DNA of 54,777 nucleotides from Nitrososphaerota archaeon (lineage in GTDB: Archaea > Thermoproteota > Nitrososphaeria > Nitrososphaerales > Nitrosopumilaceae). Positions 34,346-42,846 of this stretch are shown piece after piece (within the stretch, counting starts at the first letter, position 1; each line of letters starts with the position of its first letter). The notes below the pieces were generated by a model that made no database searches, was not told where the DNA came from, and was given only the letters and a program-made list of their open reading frames with translations. The stretch covers positions 1 to 54,777 of the forward strand of contig DAHUYT010000005.1 of the NCBI GenBank assembly GCA_027315065.1, given 5' to 3'. The translations under genes were made by a program, and so were the position numbers.

Positions 34346-34595
34346 TCTCGTCATTTATTCAAGCATGCAAAATCTATTCAAAAGACTAAGGATATTCATA
34401 ATATATTGCGATACTATTTCCACGCATGTAGCACAAAACAAACATTTCCAAGTAGACCGGAATGAATTGATTTTAATAAAATAAGTTCTGGTAAGTCTTT
34501 GGGGTTTATACCTAGTTTTTTTAATGTATTAAGTTTCGGGGTTTAAGTTTTTAGATTTATAGGATTCTCTGTAAGTGGCTTTGGTTATTTCCCTA

Positions 34596-34877
34596 TCATA
34601 ATACCAAATCTACCCTAACACCAAGTTTTTGTAACTCTTCTTTTTTCTCTTGAAATTCATGTGTCCAAAAATCGATTTTTTTAGACCAATATGTGATGCT
34701 TCCTGACATCTCTTGATATCTTCTGTCTGTGATAAAGTTAGGATTTTTAGAAGCAATATCTTCACATTTGTACATCCAATTATTTATCATCTTGGTGTAG
34801 TATTGAACATAGCCATAATCCTCGAGGGCTATACGTTTCAAAACTGCAATTTTGGCTGACTTGAGTGGATTCATCAT
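34596..34877 (-). CDS. 93-residue helical protein of unknown function
   Basis: Soluble, aromatic- and lysine-rich: YGYVQYYTKMINNWMYKCED, then ITYWSKKIDFWTHEFQEKKE. Probably all alpha-helical; no domain was recognised. It lies next to a broken insertion sequence, so it may be accessory DNA. The region 34346-34595 before it contains only AT-rich sequence with two similar GGGGTTTA stretches. Confidence 0.55.
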   Translation of the reverse strand: MMNPLKSAKIAVLKRIALEDYGYVQYYTKMINNWMYKCEDIASKNPNFITDRRYQEMSGSITYWSKKIDFWTHEFQEKKEELQKLGVRVDLVL

Positions 34878-34939
34878 TTCATACTGGTTTTATAATTTCC
34901 GCTATAAATTAGAGAGTATGTATTGAAAAATAACTAGCT

Positions 34940-36010
34940 TTAGTTCTTCCTCTGTGAAGCTAACTTGATTAAACTTTCTATTTTATTCTGTCCTAAATCC
35001 AATTTTATTCCTGCCTGTTCCGCAGGAGTATTACCAATAGAACTATGATTTCTGATAAAGTTGTAGTGAATCCTAAATGCATCTATTGTTTTCTGAGCAG
35101 ATTCTTTGTGATCCATACCTCTCATTACCTTCTCTCTGTCTCTGAAAACTCCATTCAACCTTTCAACTTTCTGATTCAAGCCTTTGTGTCTCACACTTAC
35201 TGACCTGATATTTCTAGTTCTTGGGCTTGCCATTGTATGATATTCCTTCTCAAATGCCTCATTGTACGAATGTAATCCGTCATGGATTATGGCTATTGGT
35301 TTTGGGGTTTTTGATTTTGCATCCTGAAAAACTGCTCTAGCATCTGCAACTTCTCTTTTGAGAAACCTTACTAGAAATCCAAAATCTTGTAGTATTATCC
35401 ATCATGTTCCATAACCATTGATAGTGACCTTTGTCTGTCTGCTCTTTTCTGACATGGACTACCATTTCGTCAATGTGGTAAACGCCTGACATTTCTTTTG
35501 GAACTAGAGAATCTACAAATGGAGTTACTACTTTCTCGAACTTGCGAATCCATCCTAGAATAGCAACATGGGATACGCTTACTCCATAAAAGAACTTGAT
35601 GTGTTCTTTGATCTTTCGTAGTGGTATGCCTTTGAAGAACAAGTCTAGTGAAGCGGTTATGATTTTAGAGTTTACCTTGTTCTTGGCAAAGCCTAATTGT
35701 CTGACCATTTTGCATTACATAACTTGCACTTGAATCTCTGAATATCACCTGACTTATTATGCCTGATTCCTGTCTTGATTATCTCCATAGAACCGCATTT
35801 GCAGATTACTTCTTGCTCTGTTTCAATCTCTTTTACATCTGAATTTGGTACTATCTTTCGTAGTTGTTTTGAGATTAAGACTGATTTGATGTGTTTGCAA
35901 TCACCTACTTTTACATGGTTGAAAATGTAATCAGGACAAGAACAAGTCCAGTTGCCATCAGACTTGTATGGATGTTTTACATCATACCAGAAATTCGTAT
36001 CAAAACACTT
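34940..36010 (-). pseudogene. IS6-like DDE transposase, broken by two frameshifts
   Basis: Pieces of one transposase lie in order on the minus strand. First, at about 36010-35705, a zinc-finger part (CSCPDYIFNHVKVGDCKH of SWIM type, then CKCGSMEIIKTG...CKLCNAKW). Second, at 35708-35337, an HTH plus the first catalytic Asp (VYHIDEMVVHVR). Third, from about 35350, IAIIHDGLHSYNEAF with the second Asp and GLNQKVERLNGVFRDRE with the Glu, ending at 34940. The frame shifts near 35705 and again near 35350, and no clear start codon precedes the zinc part. Terminal repeats were not found. The element is inactive as read. Confidence 0.8.
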
Positions 36011-36038
36011 ATTATTTGAATATGAAAAATTTTATCGA

Positions 36039-36338
36039 ATGCCAAACATAGGTCAACTCAACAAACCACAAAACAGGTTAGAACCTGTTGAGGGAATCAT
36101 AGGCAGTATAAGCGAACCAAGAACTGTCAACCTCAAGACAGGTGGACAGGCCCAAGTTGTAGATGCAGTTCTAAAAGATGACACCGGAGAGATCAAGCTT
36201 ACCTTATGGGATGCACAGATCAAGATGGTAAAACAGGGTTCAAAGATCAGAATTGAAAACGGATACATCTCTACATTTAGAGGAGAGAATTCTCTCAACG
36301 TAGGCAAGTATGGCAAACTCGAAGTGTTAGAATTCTAG
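36039..36338 (+). CDS. OB-fold nucleic-acid-binding protein (SSB/RPA-like)
   Basis: 99 residues from the ATG that begins MPNIGQLNKPQNRLEPVEG. A single OB fold runs GIIGSISEPRTVNLKTGG, VVDAVLKDDTGEIKLTLWD, then KQGSKIRIENGYIS and LNVGKYGKLEVLEF. This is the archaeal one-domain SSB arrangement without a C-terminal tail, so it may be a partner or small RPA subunit. The longer upstream frame overlaps the transposase remnant and is rejected. It is convergent with the next gene with a 4-bp overlap. Confidence 0.85.
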   Translation: MPNIGQLNKPQNRLEPVEGIIGSISEPRTVNLKTGGQAQVVDAVLKDDTGEIKLTLWDAQIKMVKQGSKIRIENGYISTFRGENSLNVGKYGKLEVLEF

Positions 36339-36940
36339 ATATATCTAGACTGATTCCTGTTCTTTTTCCAATCCACTACTCCAAGTACAAGTCCGGAGAT
36401 GATTACAATTATCCCAATTATCAGCATAAAGCCAGCAGTAGCAAGCGGTACAATGTTTTGATTGAACGGTGAATTAGGGTCAGTTAGTGCCTTTGATTTT
36501 TCTGGATTTTCTGTGAACATAGCCTCTACTGTTACTGCCGAGTTACCCATGTTTTCCACATTAAAGCTATATGTGTCCACCTTTGGTATCATGAATGATT
36601 TTATGAATATTGACTCCCCATCTTCAAATGAGCCAAACTTGTCACCGAAGATATTGGTGACGTTCACTGCAACTTTGTCAACTGGTTTGTAATCTGGCAT
36701 GTATAAACCCCACATCAACGGTACCTGAGATGATGAAGTCGTATAAGAAAATGCATATGCGGTTCCAGGATCAATTGTTTCTTTTTCTGATACTTTGTCA
36801 AACATGTTTTCTGGTGACGGAAAAAATCCGCCCTTACTAGAGTTTAGCCCTACTCGCTCCATAATGGAATAAGACATTACAAAAGCAGTAGATATCAACA
36901 CTACACCTATAATCATCACAATTGGCCCACGTTTTTTCAT
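36335..36940 (-). CDS. membrane protein with an extracellular beta domain
   Basis: 201 residues: an N-terminal membrane helix (about 7-25, IVMIIGVVLISTAFVMSY), an extracytoplasmic beta-rich domain of about 130 residues (SYTTSSSQVPLMWGLYMPDY; SFNVENMGNSAVTVEAMF), a second helix (about 168-190) and a short basic tail. Its start is 2 bp after the PAC2 stop, so both share a transcript. No family was recognised; the sandwich-like middle suggests an interaction domain. Confidence 0.75.
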   Translation of the reverse strand: MKKRGPIVMIIGVVLISTAFVMSYSIMERVGLNSSKGGFFPSPENMFDKVSEKETIDPGTAYAFSYTTSSSQVPLMWGLYMPDYKPVDKVAVNVTNIFGDKFGSFEDGESIFIKSFMIPKVDTYSFNVENMGNSAVTVEAMFTENPEKSKALTDPNSPFNQNIVPLATAGFMLIIGIIVIISGLVLGVVDWKKNRNQSRYI

Positions 36941-36941
36941 T

Positions 36942-37718
36942 TCAGCTAATATATCCTAGCCTTCTATCATGTTGTGACATAGGCAGTGATTCCGGAGAGG
37001 ACCTGCCGCCCATTTGTTCCTCTATTGTTTTGACAAGTTGTTCTGTATCTTGTGCCTTTTTTGAAAGGCCAGCTAGATCTAGTTTTAGGTTGAGCATCTT
37101 GGCAAGAGTTTCAATGACAGTTTTTGATGCCTTTGCATCAACCACATATCCTGAAGTTTCCCCAAGCAGACAAACACCAGTTATGTTTTTTCTCTTTCCT
37201 ACTCCGATTATCAATCCATTCATTCCCGTAATACTTCCACTATTCATTGGATGAACTTCATACTTTGGAAATTCTTTTACAATCTCAGATGAAGTACTTG
37301 TTCCATAAACCCTCTGAGTTTTTGTGAATGCTCCTGTAATGTAGGCAGCAAGTGTATAGATCGTCTTCACACCAAGATTTTGACAGAGTTTGGTTATCTC
37401 ATCGGCCATCTCATACTCGCTTTCTGGACTAACAGGTTGAGCATCGCCGCTGAGAAGAATGAGATCGCATGGTTTACTCTTGCAATAATATAGCGTATTT
37501 TTCATGAGGTCTGCAGTACCATCAGATTGGATCAAGACTTGAGGAGGAAATGATGATGAAAAGATATTTGCAAATTGAATTCCCTTCAATTCTTCAATTA
37601 GATGATCAACGGCAAGTTTTCCAACATAACCGCTTCCAGGAAGACCGCAGATTAGTGAGGGATTGTTGAGCTTTGGAGTATCAGTTATTTCCACTATGAT
37701 TCGGTTAGAAAGCGGCAT
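36942..37718 (-). CDS. PAC2 (proteasome assembly chaperone) family protein
   Basis: 258 residues with the PAC2 core: NPSLICGLPGSGYVGKLAVDHL, DLILLSGDAQPVSPESEYEMAD, and GMNGLIIGVGKRKNITGVCLLGET. A C-terminal coiled segment ends DTEQLVKTIEEQMGGRSS. Archaeal PAC2 relatives are thought to assist 20S proteasome assembly or act with ATP-grasp enzymes; the precise role here is unknown. It is first in a two-gene operon with the membrane protein. Confidence 0.9.
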   Translation of the reverse strand: MPLSNRIIVEITDTPKLNNPSLICGLPGSGYVGKLAVDHLIEELKGIQFANIFSSSFPPQVLIQSDGTADLMKNTLYYCKSKPCDLILLSGDAQPVSPESEYEMADEITKLCQNLGVKTIYTLAAYITGAFTKTQRVYGTSTSSEIVKEFPKYEVHPMNSGSITGMNGLIIGVGKRKNITGVCLLGETSGYVVDAKASKTVIETLAKMLNLKLDLAGLSKKAQDTEQLVKTIEEQMGGRSSPESLPMSQHDRRLGYIS

Positions 37719-37883
37719 AGTTTACAGAAAAAAAGATATTCAATATTAATTATAGTATTAGATTGAGTATGTAGATATACTATCCTGAAATCAACATACA
37801 GCGTCACCAGCAATTATTCTTCACGGATATGAAATAAAACCCATTCGCAATATCTAATTGTAGCAAAACAGTTAGGATGTAAA

Positions 37884-39179
37884 ATGCGTGAAAAGTTTTT
37901 TGTGTTATTTTTAGTTGTTGTTTTGATTTTTCTGTCACTGATATACCCAGTCAATGCAGAAGGCTATCACCTGAATCCTTATTTTGAGAGATATTTGAAA
38001 AACCCTCAGATGCATACTGCTGTTGGCATTGCTTCTTACGGTCTTTATCCAACCAGCAATGGATTTGGCCGTTATACCATAGAAACAGACAGGATAATAG
38101 CAAAAGCTACAGTCAATTCGCTTCAAGCATATGACAGATCATCGTCAAGTTTACTGCCTGCGAGTAATTCCAAGTGTATAACTGGACAGGAATATCAGCC
38201 ATCGAATTCAGACATACAAAACGGTGCCAACCTTCAGTTCAATGTCATGATGCAAGTCATTACCACCGAAGGCTCACAAACAATATGGCTTCAGGATACA
38301 GCTCGGTTCAATACGATACAGATGACAGTAAACATACCACGTGATATAGTTGCAAATCTTACATCTGGGGGAAATGAAAATATATCTTATGGAAACGGTG
38401 TTGTCAATCCACTTCAACATGGAATTGAATATTACGAATACGAGGGAACGTGTTACAGGTATTCGTTGCCTTTAACAATCACGTATGAAATAGATGTACA
38501 CAAGATCTCAGGTAGTTCGGTACAAGTTATATTCAAAAATGATGATAGATCTTTTGATACCGTCTACCTTCCAATACCAAACGTGGAATCAGCATATATT
38601 GTAGTGACTCCCAATCAACATGAGATTCCATATGACGCCGAGTTTGTATGGTCCGGATACTGTTGTTCTCAAGAGTCTGCGTTTACACAGATGAATTCGA
38701 CTTTATCTATGTATTATGAAGGAAAGGATAACAAATTGCATGAATTCCCGTTCCTTTTTACCTTTGGAACTAATACCGCAGAAACTGCAAATAACCTTCT
38801 TGTTAAAAGAGATAGCCAAGGGATACATGTAGTCACAGGTAGAAACAACAACGTATTACTCGAATGGGAAAAAAACTCTACATCTATCACCACATTACGT
38901 GGAAATACAACCATTCCACCATGGGTTAAAAACACCGCCAAGTGGTGGTCTGAAGGTCAGATTAGAGATACTGATTTTATAAAAGGCATGCAGTACTTGA
39001 TACAAAATGGAATCATGTATGTTCCTGTTACACAATATAATTCCGGCACAGCACAACAGATACCGACATGGATAAGGAACAATGCTGGCCTATGGGCAGA
39101 CGGGCAGATATCAGACGGAGAATTTATCAGGGCGATGCAGTATCTCGTCAGCAATAGCATAATTCACATAAACCCGTGA
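37884..39179 (+). CDS. secreted protein with two C-terminal tryptophan-rich tandem repeats
   Basis: 431 residues. A signal peptide (EKFFVLFLVVVLIFLSLIYP, then VNA|EG) is followed by a large beta-rich ectodomain of about 320 residues with paired Cys (SKCITG; GTCYR; YCCS). Two tandem repeats of about 45 residues follow: IPPWVKNTAKWWSEGQI...FIKGMQYLIQNGI and IPTWIRNNAGLWADGQI...FIRAMQYLVSNSI. This repeat is frequent at the C-termini of secreted thaumarchaeal proteins and probably binds the cell surface or a partner. The ectodomain was not recognised. Confidence 0.83.
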   Translation: MREKFFVLFLVVVLIFLSLIYPVNAEGYHLNPYFERYLKNPQMHTAVGIASYGLYPTSNGFGRYTIETDRIIAKATVNSLQAYDRSSSSLLPASNSKCITGQEYQPSNSDIQNGANLQFNVMMQVITTEGSQTIWLQDTARFNTIQMTVNIPRDIVANLTSGGNENISYGNGVVNPLQHGIEYYEYEGTCYRYSLPLTITYEIDVHKISGSSVQVIFKNDDRSFDTVYLPIPNVESAYIVVTPNQHEIPYDAEFVWSGYCCSQESAFTQMNSTLSMYYEGKDNKLHEFPFLFTFGTNTAETANNLLVKRDSQGIHVVTGRNNNVLLEWEKNSTSITTLRGNTTIPPWVKNTAKWWSEGQIRDTDFIKGMQYLIQNGIMYVPVTQYNSGTAQQIPTWIRNNAGLWADGQISDGEFIRAMQYLVSNSIIHINP

Positions 39180-39228
39180 ATCAGTATTGTTATAATAACC
39201 CCCTACTTTTTCATACATGATACTTTTT

Positions 39229-39396
39229 CTAGATTAAAACCGATGATTTTTCAGTTGACAGTTTTTCAGATATTGCTGGCATCGTATAGAAAAATTCATC
39301 TTCAAAAGCAAAGTCCTGTTTTCCCTGCTTTCTTAATGACTCGAAATATTTCATGCATTCAATATAGAAACTATTTGACTGGTTTTCTTGTGACAT
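39229..39396 (-). CDS. 55-residue acidic small protein
   Basis: The minus-strand ATG at 39396 begins MSQENQSNSFYIECMKYFES and ends KSSVLI. The codon pattern gives a plausible soluble protein, with aromatic-acidic FAFEDEFFYTMP in the middle. A TTAAAA box lies roughly 30 bp upstream. No Shine-Dalgarno. No family is known to me. The rest of 39180-39556 holds no other recognisable gene; a T-run at about 39461-39468 could terminate transcription. Confidence 0.45.
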   Translation of the reverse strand: MSQENQSNSFYIECMKYFESLRKQGKQDFAFEDEFFYTMPAISEKLSTEKSSVLI

Positions 39397-39556
39397 AACG
39401 GTATTTTCAGAAAAGATGTTTCTTTTAATGTGTAAGAGATTTTAGACATTATTATTGTCTTTTTTTTACTTTTATACATTATCCGAGAGGATTTTACAGG
39501 TAGATACAGTCATTTCATCGTCACCACTCCTGCATTACCATGAAGATACAATATAC

Positions 39557-39578
39557 ACTATAGGTGACTTCTAAAAAC
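39557..39578 (+). repeat. left terminal inverted repeat of the IS5-like element
   Basis: 22 bp, the exact reverse complement of 40231-40252; contains GGTGACTTCTAAAAAC. Confidence 0.9.
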
Positions 39579-39647
39579 GCGATCAAATAATCAAGATAAC
39601 ATGACAGGACGGATCCAAATCTTGCCTTGCGCCACTTATCCACCATG

Positions 39648-40121
39648 GGCATTCGAAAGCTATTGAGAGCAGAATACAAGAGGCGCTTCAAAAAGGACGA
39701 CAGGCTTGGCAGGGTTGCAAACCTTGTCAACTGGTAGGCGTTCAGGCCTATACTCGAACCGCTTTTTGCCAACACGGGCGAGGGAAGGCCGCACATCGAC
39801 GTCGTCCTGATGACAAAGGTGCTCGTACTCCAGTCGTGATACGGCATCTCGGACGAGCAGGTGGAGCACGACTGCAACGACAGGCTGACGTTTATGAACT
39901 TCCTTGGGCACCCGCTCGAAGAAAAGGACATGACACTGAACAAGTTCCTCGCAAAGGTGATGGCTCCTGTGGAGCACCAGTTCTCCGTAATCAAGAGGGT
40001 CTTCCATGCAGGCCGCATCTTTGCAACGACTGTACGCAGGGTCAAGGTGAGGATGACCTTTGTCTGCGCCTGCTACAACGTGTGGAGGTCCCTTGTGCTG
40101 TGCGGAAAGACGATCGGGTGA
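39648..40121 (+). pseudogene. IS5-family transposase remnant (two in-frame stops, middle deleted)
   Basis: One frame from ATG 39648 gives a typical IS5 start: MGIRKLLRAEYKRRF...LVNW, TAG, AFRPILEPLF...GRPHIDVVLMTKVLVLQS, TGA, YGISDEQVEHDCNDRLTFMN and on. The TAG and TGA replace sense codons (TGA most likely a former TGG). After LEEKD the frame jumps to the family C-terminus, VEHQFSVIKRVFHAGRIFAT, so the catalytic DDE core is missing. Intact relatives are about 300 residues; this has about 156 codons. It cannot encode an active enzyme. Confidence 0.85.
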
Positions 40122-40230
40122 GGAAGAAAACATGGTGTCAAAAAAGACGGTTGATGCAGCTGTAAAGAAACGGTATCTTGTCTGACAGTACCACGGCATG
40201 GATCTCTTGAAAAAGATCTGATGATCTTTA

Positions 40231-40252
40231 GTTTTTAGAAGTCACCTATAGT
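40231..40252 (-). repeat. right terminal inverted repeat of the IS5-like element
   Basis: 22 bp; its reverse complement is identical to 39557-39578. Confidence 0.9.
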
Positions 40253-40303
40253 ATGAATAACCACATTGTACTTCATTTTGAAAAGTGAGTTTTATTTAAT
40301 CAT

Positions 40304-41092
40304 CTAGGAAGCGGTTTGTTCAGAAGCGTCTTGGATTCCTAGCCACGTATACCCTTTTTGTTCCAGCTCGTCTGCAAGTTCCTTTGGACCTTCTTTTATC
40401 ATCTTTCCCTGTGCCATAACATGCACATAATCAAGTTTGTCCAAGAATTTGAGAATTCTCGCGTAGTGAGTAATCACTATCACAGTTGCGTCTTTTCTTG
40501 AGACTTGACTTATTGCCTTTGCAACTGCTTGGACTGCATCAATATCCAACCCAGAATCAGGCTCATCTAGAATTGATATTTTTGGTTGCAGTACTGCCAT
40601 CTGTAAAACCTCAGATCTCTTTTTTTCACCACCAGAGAATCCCTCGTTTAGATATCTTGACAGGAAATCATGCCTTAGCCCCACCTGATCAAGATTCTTT
40701 TTTAGATAGTTTTGAAATTCTCTTACTGTCAAGAAGACCTCGCGGTTTTGATCTCCAAGTGATTTGCTTAATGCATTGTAAGCAGTTCTTAGAAAATGCG
40801 AATACCCAACTCCTGCTACCTCCGTCGGGTATTGAAATGCCAAGAACAATCCTTTCTTTGATCTTTCATCAGCTGACATTCCCAATATGCTTTCTCTGTC
40901 AAGAAGAATGTCACCTCCTGTTACCTCATATTTTGGATGACCTAAAATTGTATAAGCTAGAGTGCTTTTTCCCGATCCATTTGGACCCATTATTGCATGT
41001 ACCTCACCAGGACCGGTCTTGAGGTTTACTCCTTTGAGGATCTCCTTGCCTTCTCTTTGAGCGTGAAGATCTTTGATTTCAAGTACTGCCAT
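40304..41092 (-). CDS. sufC: Fe-S cluster assembly ATPase SufC
   Basis: 262-residue ABC ATPase of the SUF system. Walker A GPNGSGKSTL, signature GFSGGEKKRSEV, Walker B ISILDEPDSGLD and the H-loop VITHYAR are all present. The SufC-specific phrases FLAFQYPTEVAGV and KLDYVHVMAQGKMIKEG fit. SufB/SufD partners are not in the window; in related genomes they lie next to sufC. The C-terminal extension LEQKGYTWLGIQD is typical. Confidence 0.96.
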   Translation of the reverse strand: MAVLEIKDLHAQREGKEILKGVNLKTGPGEVHAIMGPNGSGKSTLAYTILGHPKYEVTGGDILLDRESILGMSADERSKKGLFLAFQYPTEVAGVGYSHFLRTAYNALSKSLGDQNREVFLTVREFQNYLKKNLDQVGLRHDFLSRYLNEGFSGGEKKRSEVLQMAVLQPKISILDEPDSGLDIDAVQAVAKAISQVSRKDATVIVITHYARILKFLDKLDYVHVMAQGKMIKEGPKELADELEQKGYTWLGIQDASEQTAS

Positions 41093-41546
41093 CTTGTACC
41101 TACCAACTTGATTTCGATATATAATCTAACAAAAAATTAGATCAAGCTAATTGCGCTTGTCCAACGGTCATGATCCAGACTATCATCATACGACTTTATA
41201 ATGATCAAGGTTTGCAAGAGTACAAGCATATCATGATTTGTGATGTAGGCGCTATTTTCTAGATTGCCTAGAAAATTTCCTGGTTTTAAAAATTAGAATT
41301 TCCTTGTCTGAGAAGACATTGCCTTGAGGTCTCAATCAGCACGCCCTGCAATGACAGGCATGTTGTTGATCAATTGGTCTTTCATTACAATTACGGTAAA
41401 AGCGTAATATGTTATCTAGGAATCAAGAGTGACTCAGAGCCAATAGGACCAAGAGTTGACAGGGTTTGAGTTGAAGATAGTGTAATCACATCAAAGTCTA
41501 GACTAGATATACAGACATGGGATAATAGAAAACAAAAAGGAAGGGA
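41093..41546. other. intergenic region with decayed short frames
   Basis: 454 bp without an intact gene. On the plus strand, one frame from about 41310 reads through about 50 codons (ending GIKSDSEPIGPRVDRV), meets a TGA near 41470, and continues for 26 more (VEDSVITSKSRLDIQTWDNR) to a TAG near 41549. This could be a decayed small gene. On the minus strand a 17-codon frame (MKDQLINNMPVIAGRAD) also ends in TGA and continues in frame. Neither is convincing as a gene. Confidence 0.25.
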
Positions 41547-42506
41547 TTAGTTTTTGGCTAACGCTGGTTTTAAGATAACCCTCATCTTATACGCAGTCAG
41601 AATTTCCTTGCACCTGTTTCGTATAGTAACCTCGGTAATTCCTGCAACACTGGATACATCTCTTTGCAGGACACTCTGTCCAAGCAGTGTTGATGCAATG
41701 TAAAGATATGCAGCGGCAAGACCGTTGGGCGCTTTTCCATCTGCCAAGTTGTGGTCTTCAGTCTTTTCTGCAATCTCAGCAGCGAGTCTTTCTACACGTA
41801 CATCAAGTTTTGCAAGATTTGCAATCTTTGATATGTATTTTTCAAGGGTTACTACGGGTGATGTATTTGATCCAAGTTCCATCACAAGCATTCGATAGTA
41901 TTTCGCAGTCAGCTTTACGTTCATTTTTTCGTCCTTCGTACTTCCAGTTGCAGAGCAAATCTCATCTAATGATCTTACAACATCACACTGCTTGCATGCC
42001 ATGTAAACGGTTGCAGCGGACATACATGCAACAGATTTTCCCTTTGCCTCTGTTTGACTATCAAAGTTTCTGTATATTATTGACGCAGTCTCAATTACAT
42101 TTCTTGATAGTGCTAGTGACTGACATGTCTCTCCTATCTTTGTGAGTATGTTCACAAGTCGTCTCTCTTTTGGAGAGGCTACTCTGATTCTTGTCTGCCA
42201 CTTCCTTAGGTTGTACATCTGAAGTGCCATGTCGCTTGAAATTGTTTTGCCACTAAAGTCTTTTGTTCCTAGTGCTATCTCCGTTCTTATTCCAAGGTCA
42301 TGTTGTGCATAAGTTGTTTGACCAGTTGCTCTTACAGTTTTCATTTTTTCTTCTGGATTTGTCGATCTTGATTCTGGACCGTAATCTGACATCTGCTCCA
42401 TTGCGACCAGTCCGCAGCCAGAACAAATTTTTTCTCCACTATGAATGTCATCAACCAAGGCTGATCTACATTCTGGACAATTGGTTTGTAGTTCTGTCAT
42501 GTTCAT
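41547..42506 (-). CDS. tfb: transcription initiation factor B (TFB), copy 3
   Basis: 319-residue TFB with a standard zinc ribbon (CPECRSALVDD...CSGCG), reader segment, and two cyclin repeats (GKSVACMSAATVYMACKQ; PNGLAAAYLYIASTLLG, ITEVTIRNRCKEIL). It has a short N-terminus and no odd insertion, so it looks like the housekeeping copy. The ATG overlaps the gar1 stop (ATGA); a gar1-tfb linkage is widely conserved in archaea, which also argues for the core TFB. Confidence 0.96.
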   Translation of the reverse strand: MNMTELQTNCPECRSALVDDIHSGEKICSGCGLVAMEQMSDYGPESRSTNPEEKMKTVRATGQTTYAQHDLGIRTEIALGTKDFSGKTISSDMALQMYNLRKWQTRIRVASPKERRLVNILTKIGETCQSLALSRNVIETASIIYRNFDSQTEAKGKSVACMSAATVYMACKQCDVVRSLDEICSATGSTKDEKMNVKLTAKYYRMLVMELGSNTSPVVTLEKYISKIANLAKLDVRVERLAAEIAEKTEDHNLADGKAPNGLAAAYLYIASTLLGQSVLQRDVSSVAGITEVTIRNRCKEILTAYKMRVILKPALAKN

Positions 42507-42772
42507 CTTCTGTTTCCTCTGAATCTTTTTGGTTTCATCACAGGAGATTCTTCGACGACGTAAACATGCTTCCCGATGTGTCTTTTTATATTATTGGTAA
42601 GCGGAATAGCTGACGCATATGGTGCATCAACTGGACCTATCATTTCCGAAACTTTGGCTACTTTGGTCCCAGAATTATCTACTACGATCTGACCGTCATG
42701 TAACGGTTTAGAAAGTCTAATCAAGACTCTACCGCTATTTGCTAAATGCAATACTTCGCCTACCTCCTGCAA
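42503..42772 (-). CDS. gar1: H/ACA RNP protein Gar1
   Basis: 89 residues with the Gar1 beta barrel: GEVLHLANSGRVLIRLSKPL, VDNSGTKVAKVSEMIGPVDAP, YASAIPLTNN, and a basic tail KPKRFRGNRR. It is part of the H/ACA pseudouridylation complex with Cbf5, Nop10 and L7Ae. It is translationally coupled to TFB copy 3 by an ATGA overlap and preceded by SRP19. Confidence 0.92.
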   Translation of the reverse strand: MQEVGEVLHLANSGRVLIRLSKPLHDGQIVVDNSGTKVAKVSEMIGPVDAPYASAIPLTNNIKRHIGKHVYVVEESPVMKPKRFRGNRR

Positions 42773-42846
42773 TTATTGAATCAACCGAATACTGTTATCA
42801 ATAGAGTTCTGTCAAAATTACTTTAGCTCTAAGCTAGAATATCGGT

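Larger units (their letters stand above)
39557..40252. mobile_element. IS5-like element, internally deleted, about 696 bp
   Basis: Bounded by perfect 22-bp inverted repeats (39557-39578 and 40231-40252; inner core GGTGACTTCTAAAAAC). The interior is visibly richer in G and C than the flanks, which suggests transfer from another genome. It carries a single decayed transposase frame (39648-40121) lacking the middle catalytic part. The outermost bases ACTATA/TATAGT may be part of the repeat or of the target site; a target duplication could not be fixed. The element could be moved only in trans. Confidence 0.88.

Noticed and set aside
34381-34560. Repeated GGGGTTTA stretches as a repeat array
   Set aside because: Only two imperfect copies; below any useful repeat threshold.
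35952-36038. N-terminal extension of the OB-fold protein
   Set aside because: It overlaps the zinc-finger part of the transposase remnant and is not OB-like; the ATG at 36039 fits the domain start.
39521-40199. Long minus-strand reading frames of 174-179 codons inside the IS5-like element
   Set aside because: They are antisense shadows in GC-rich DNA; the plus-strand frame shows clear transposase sequence despite its two stops.
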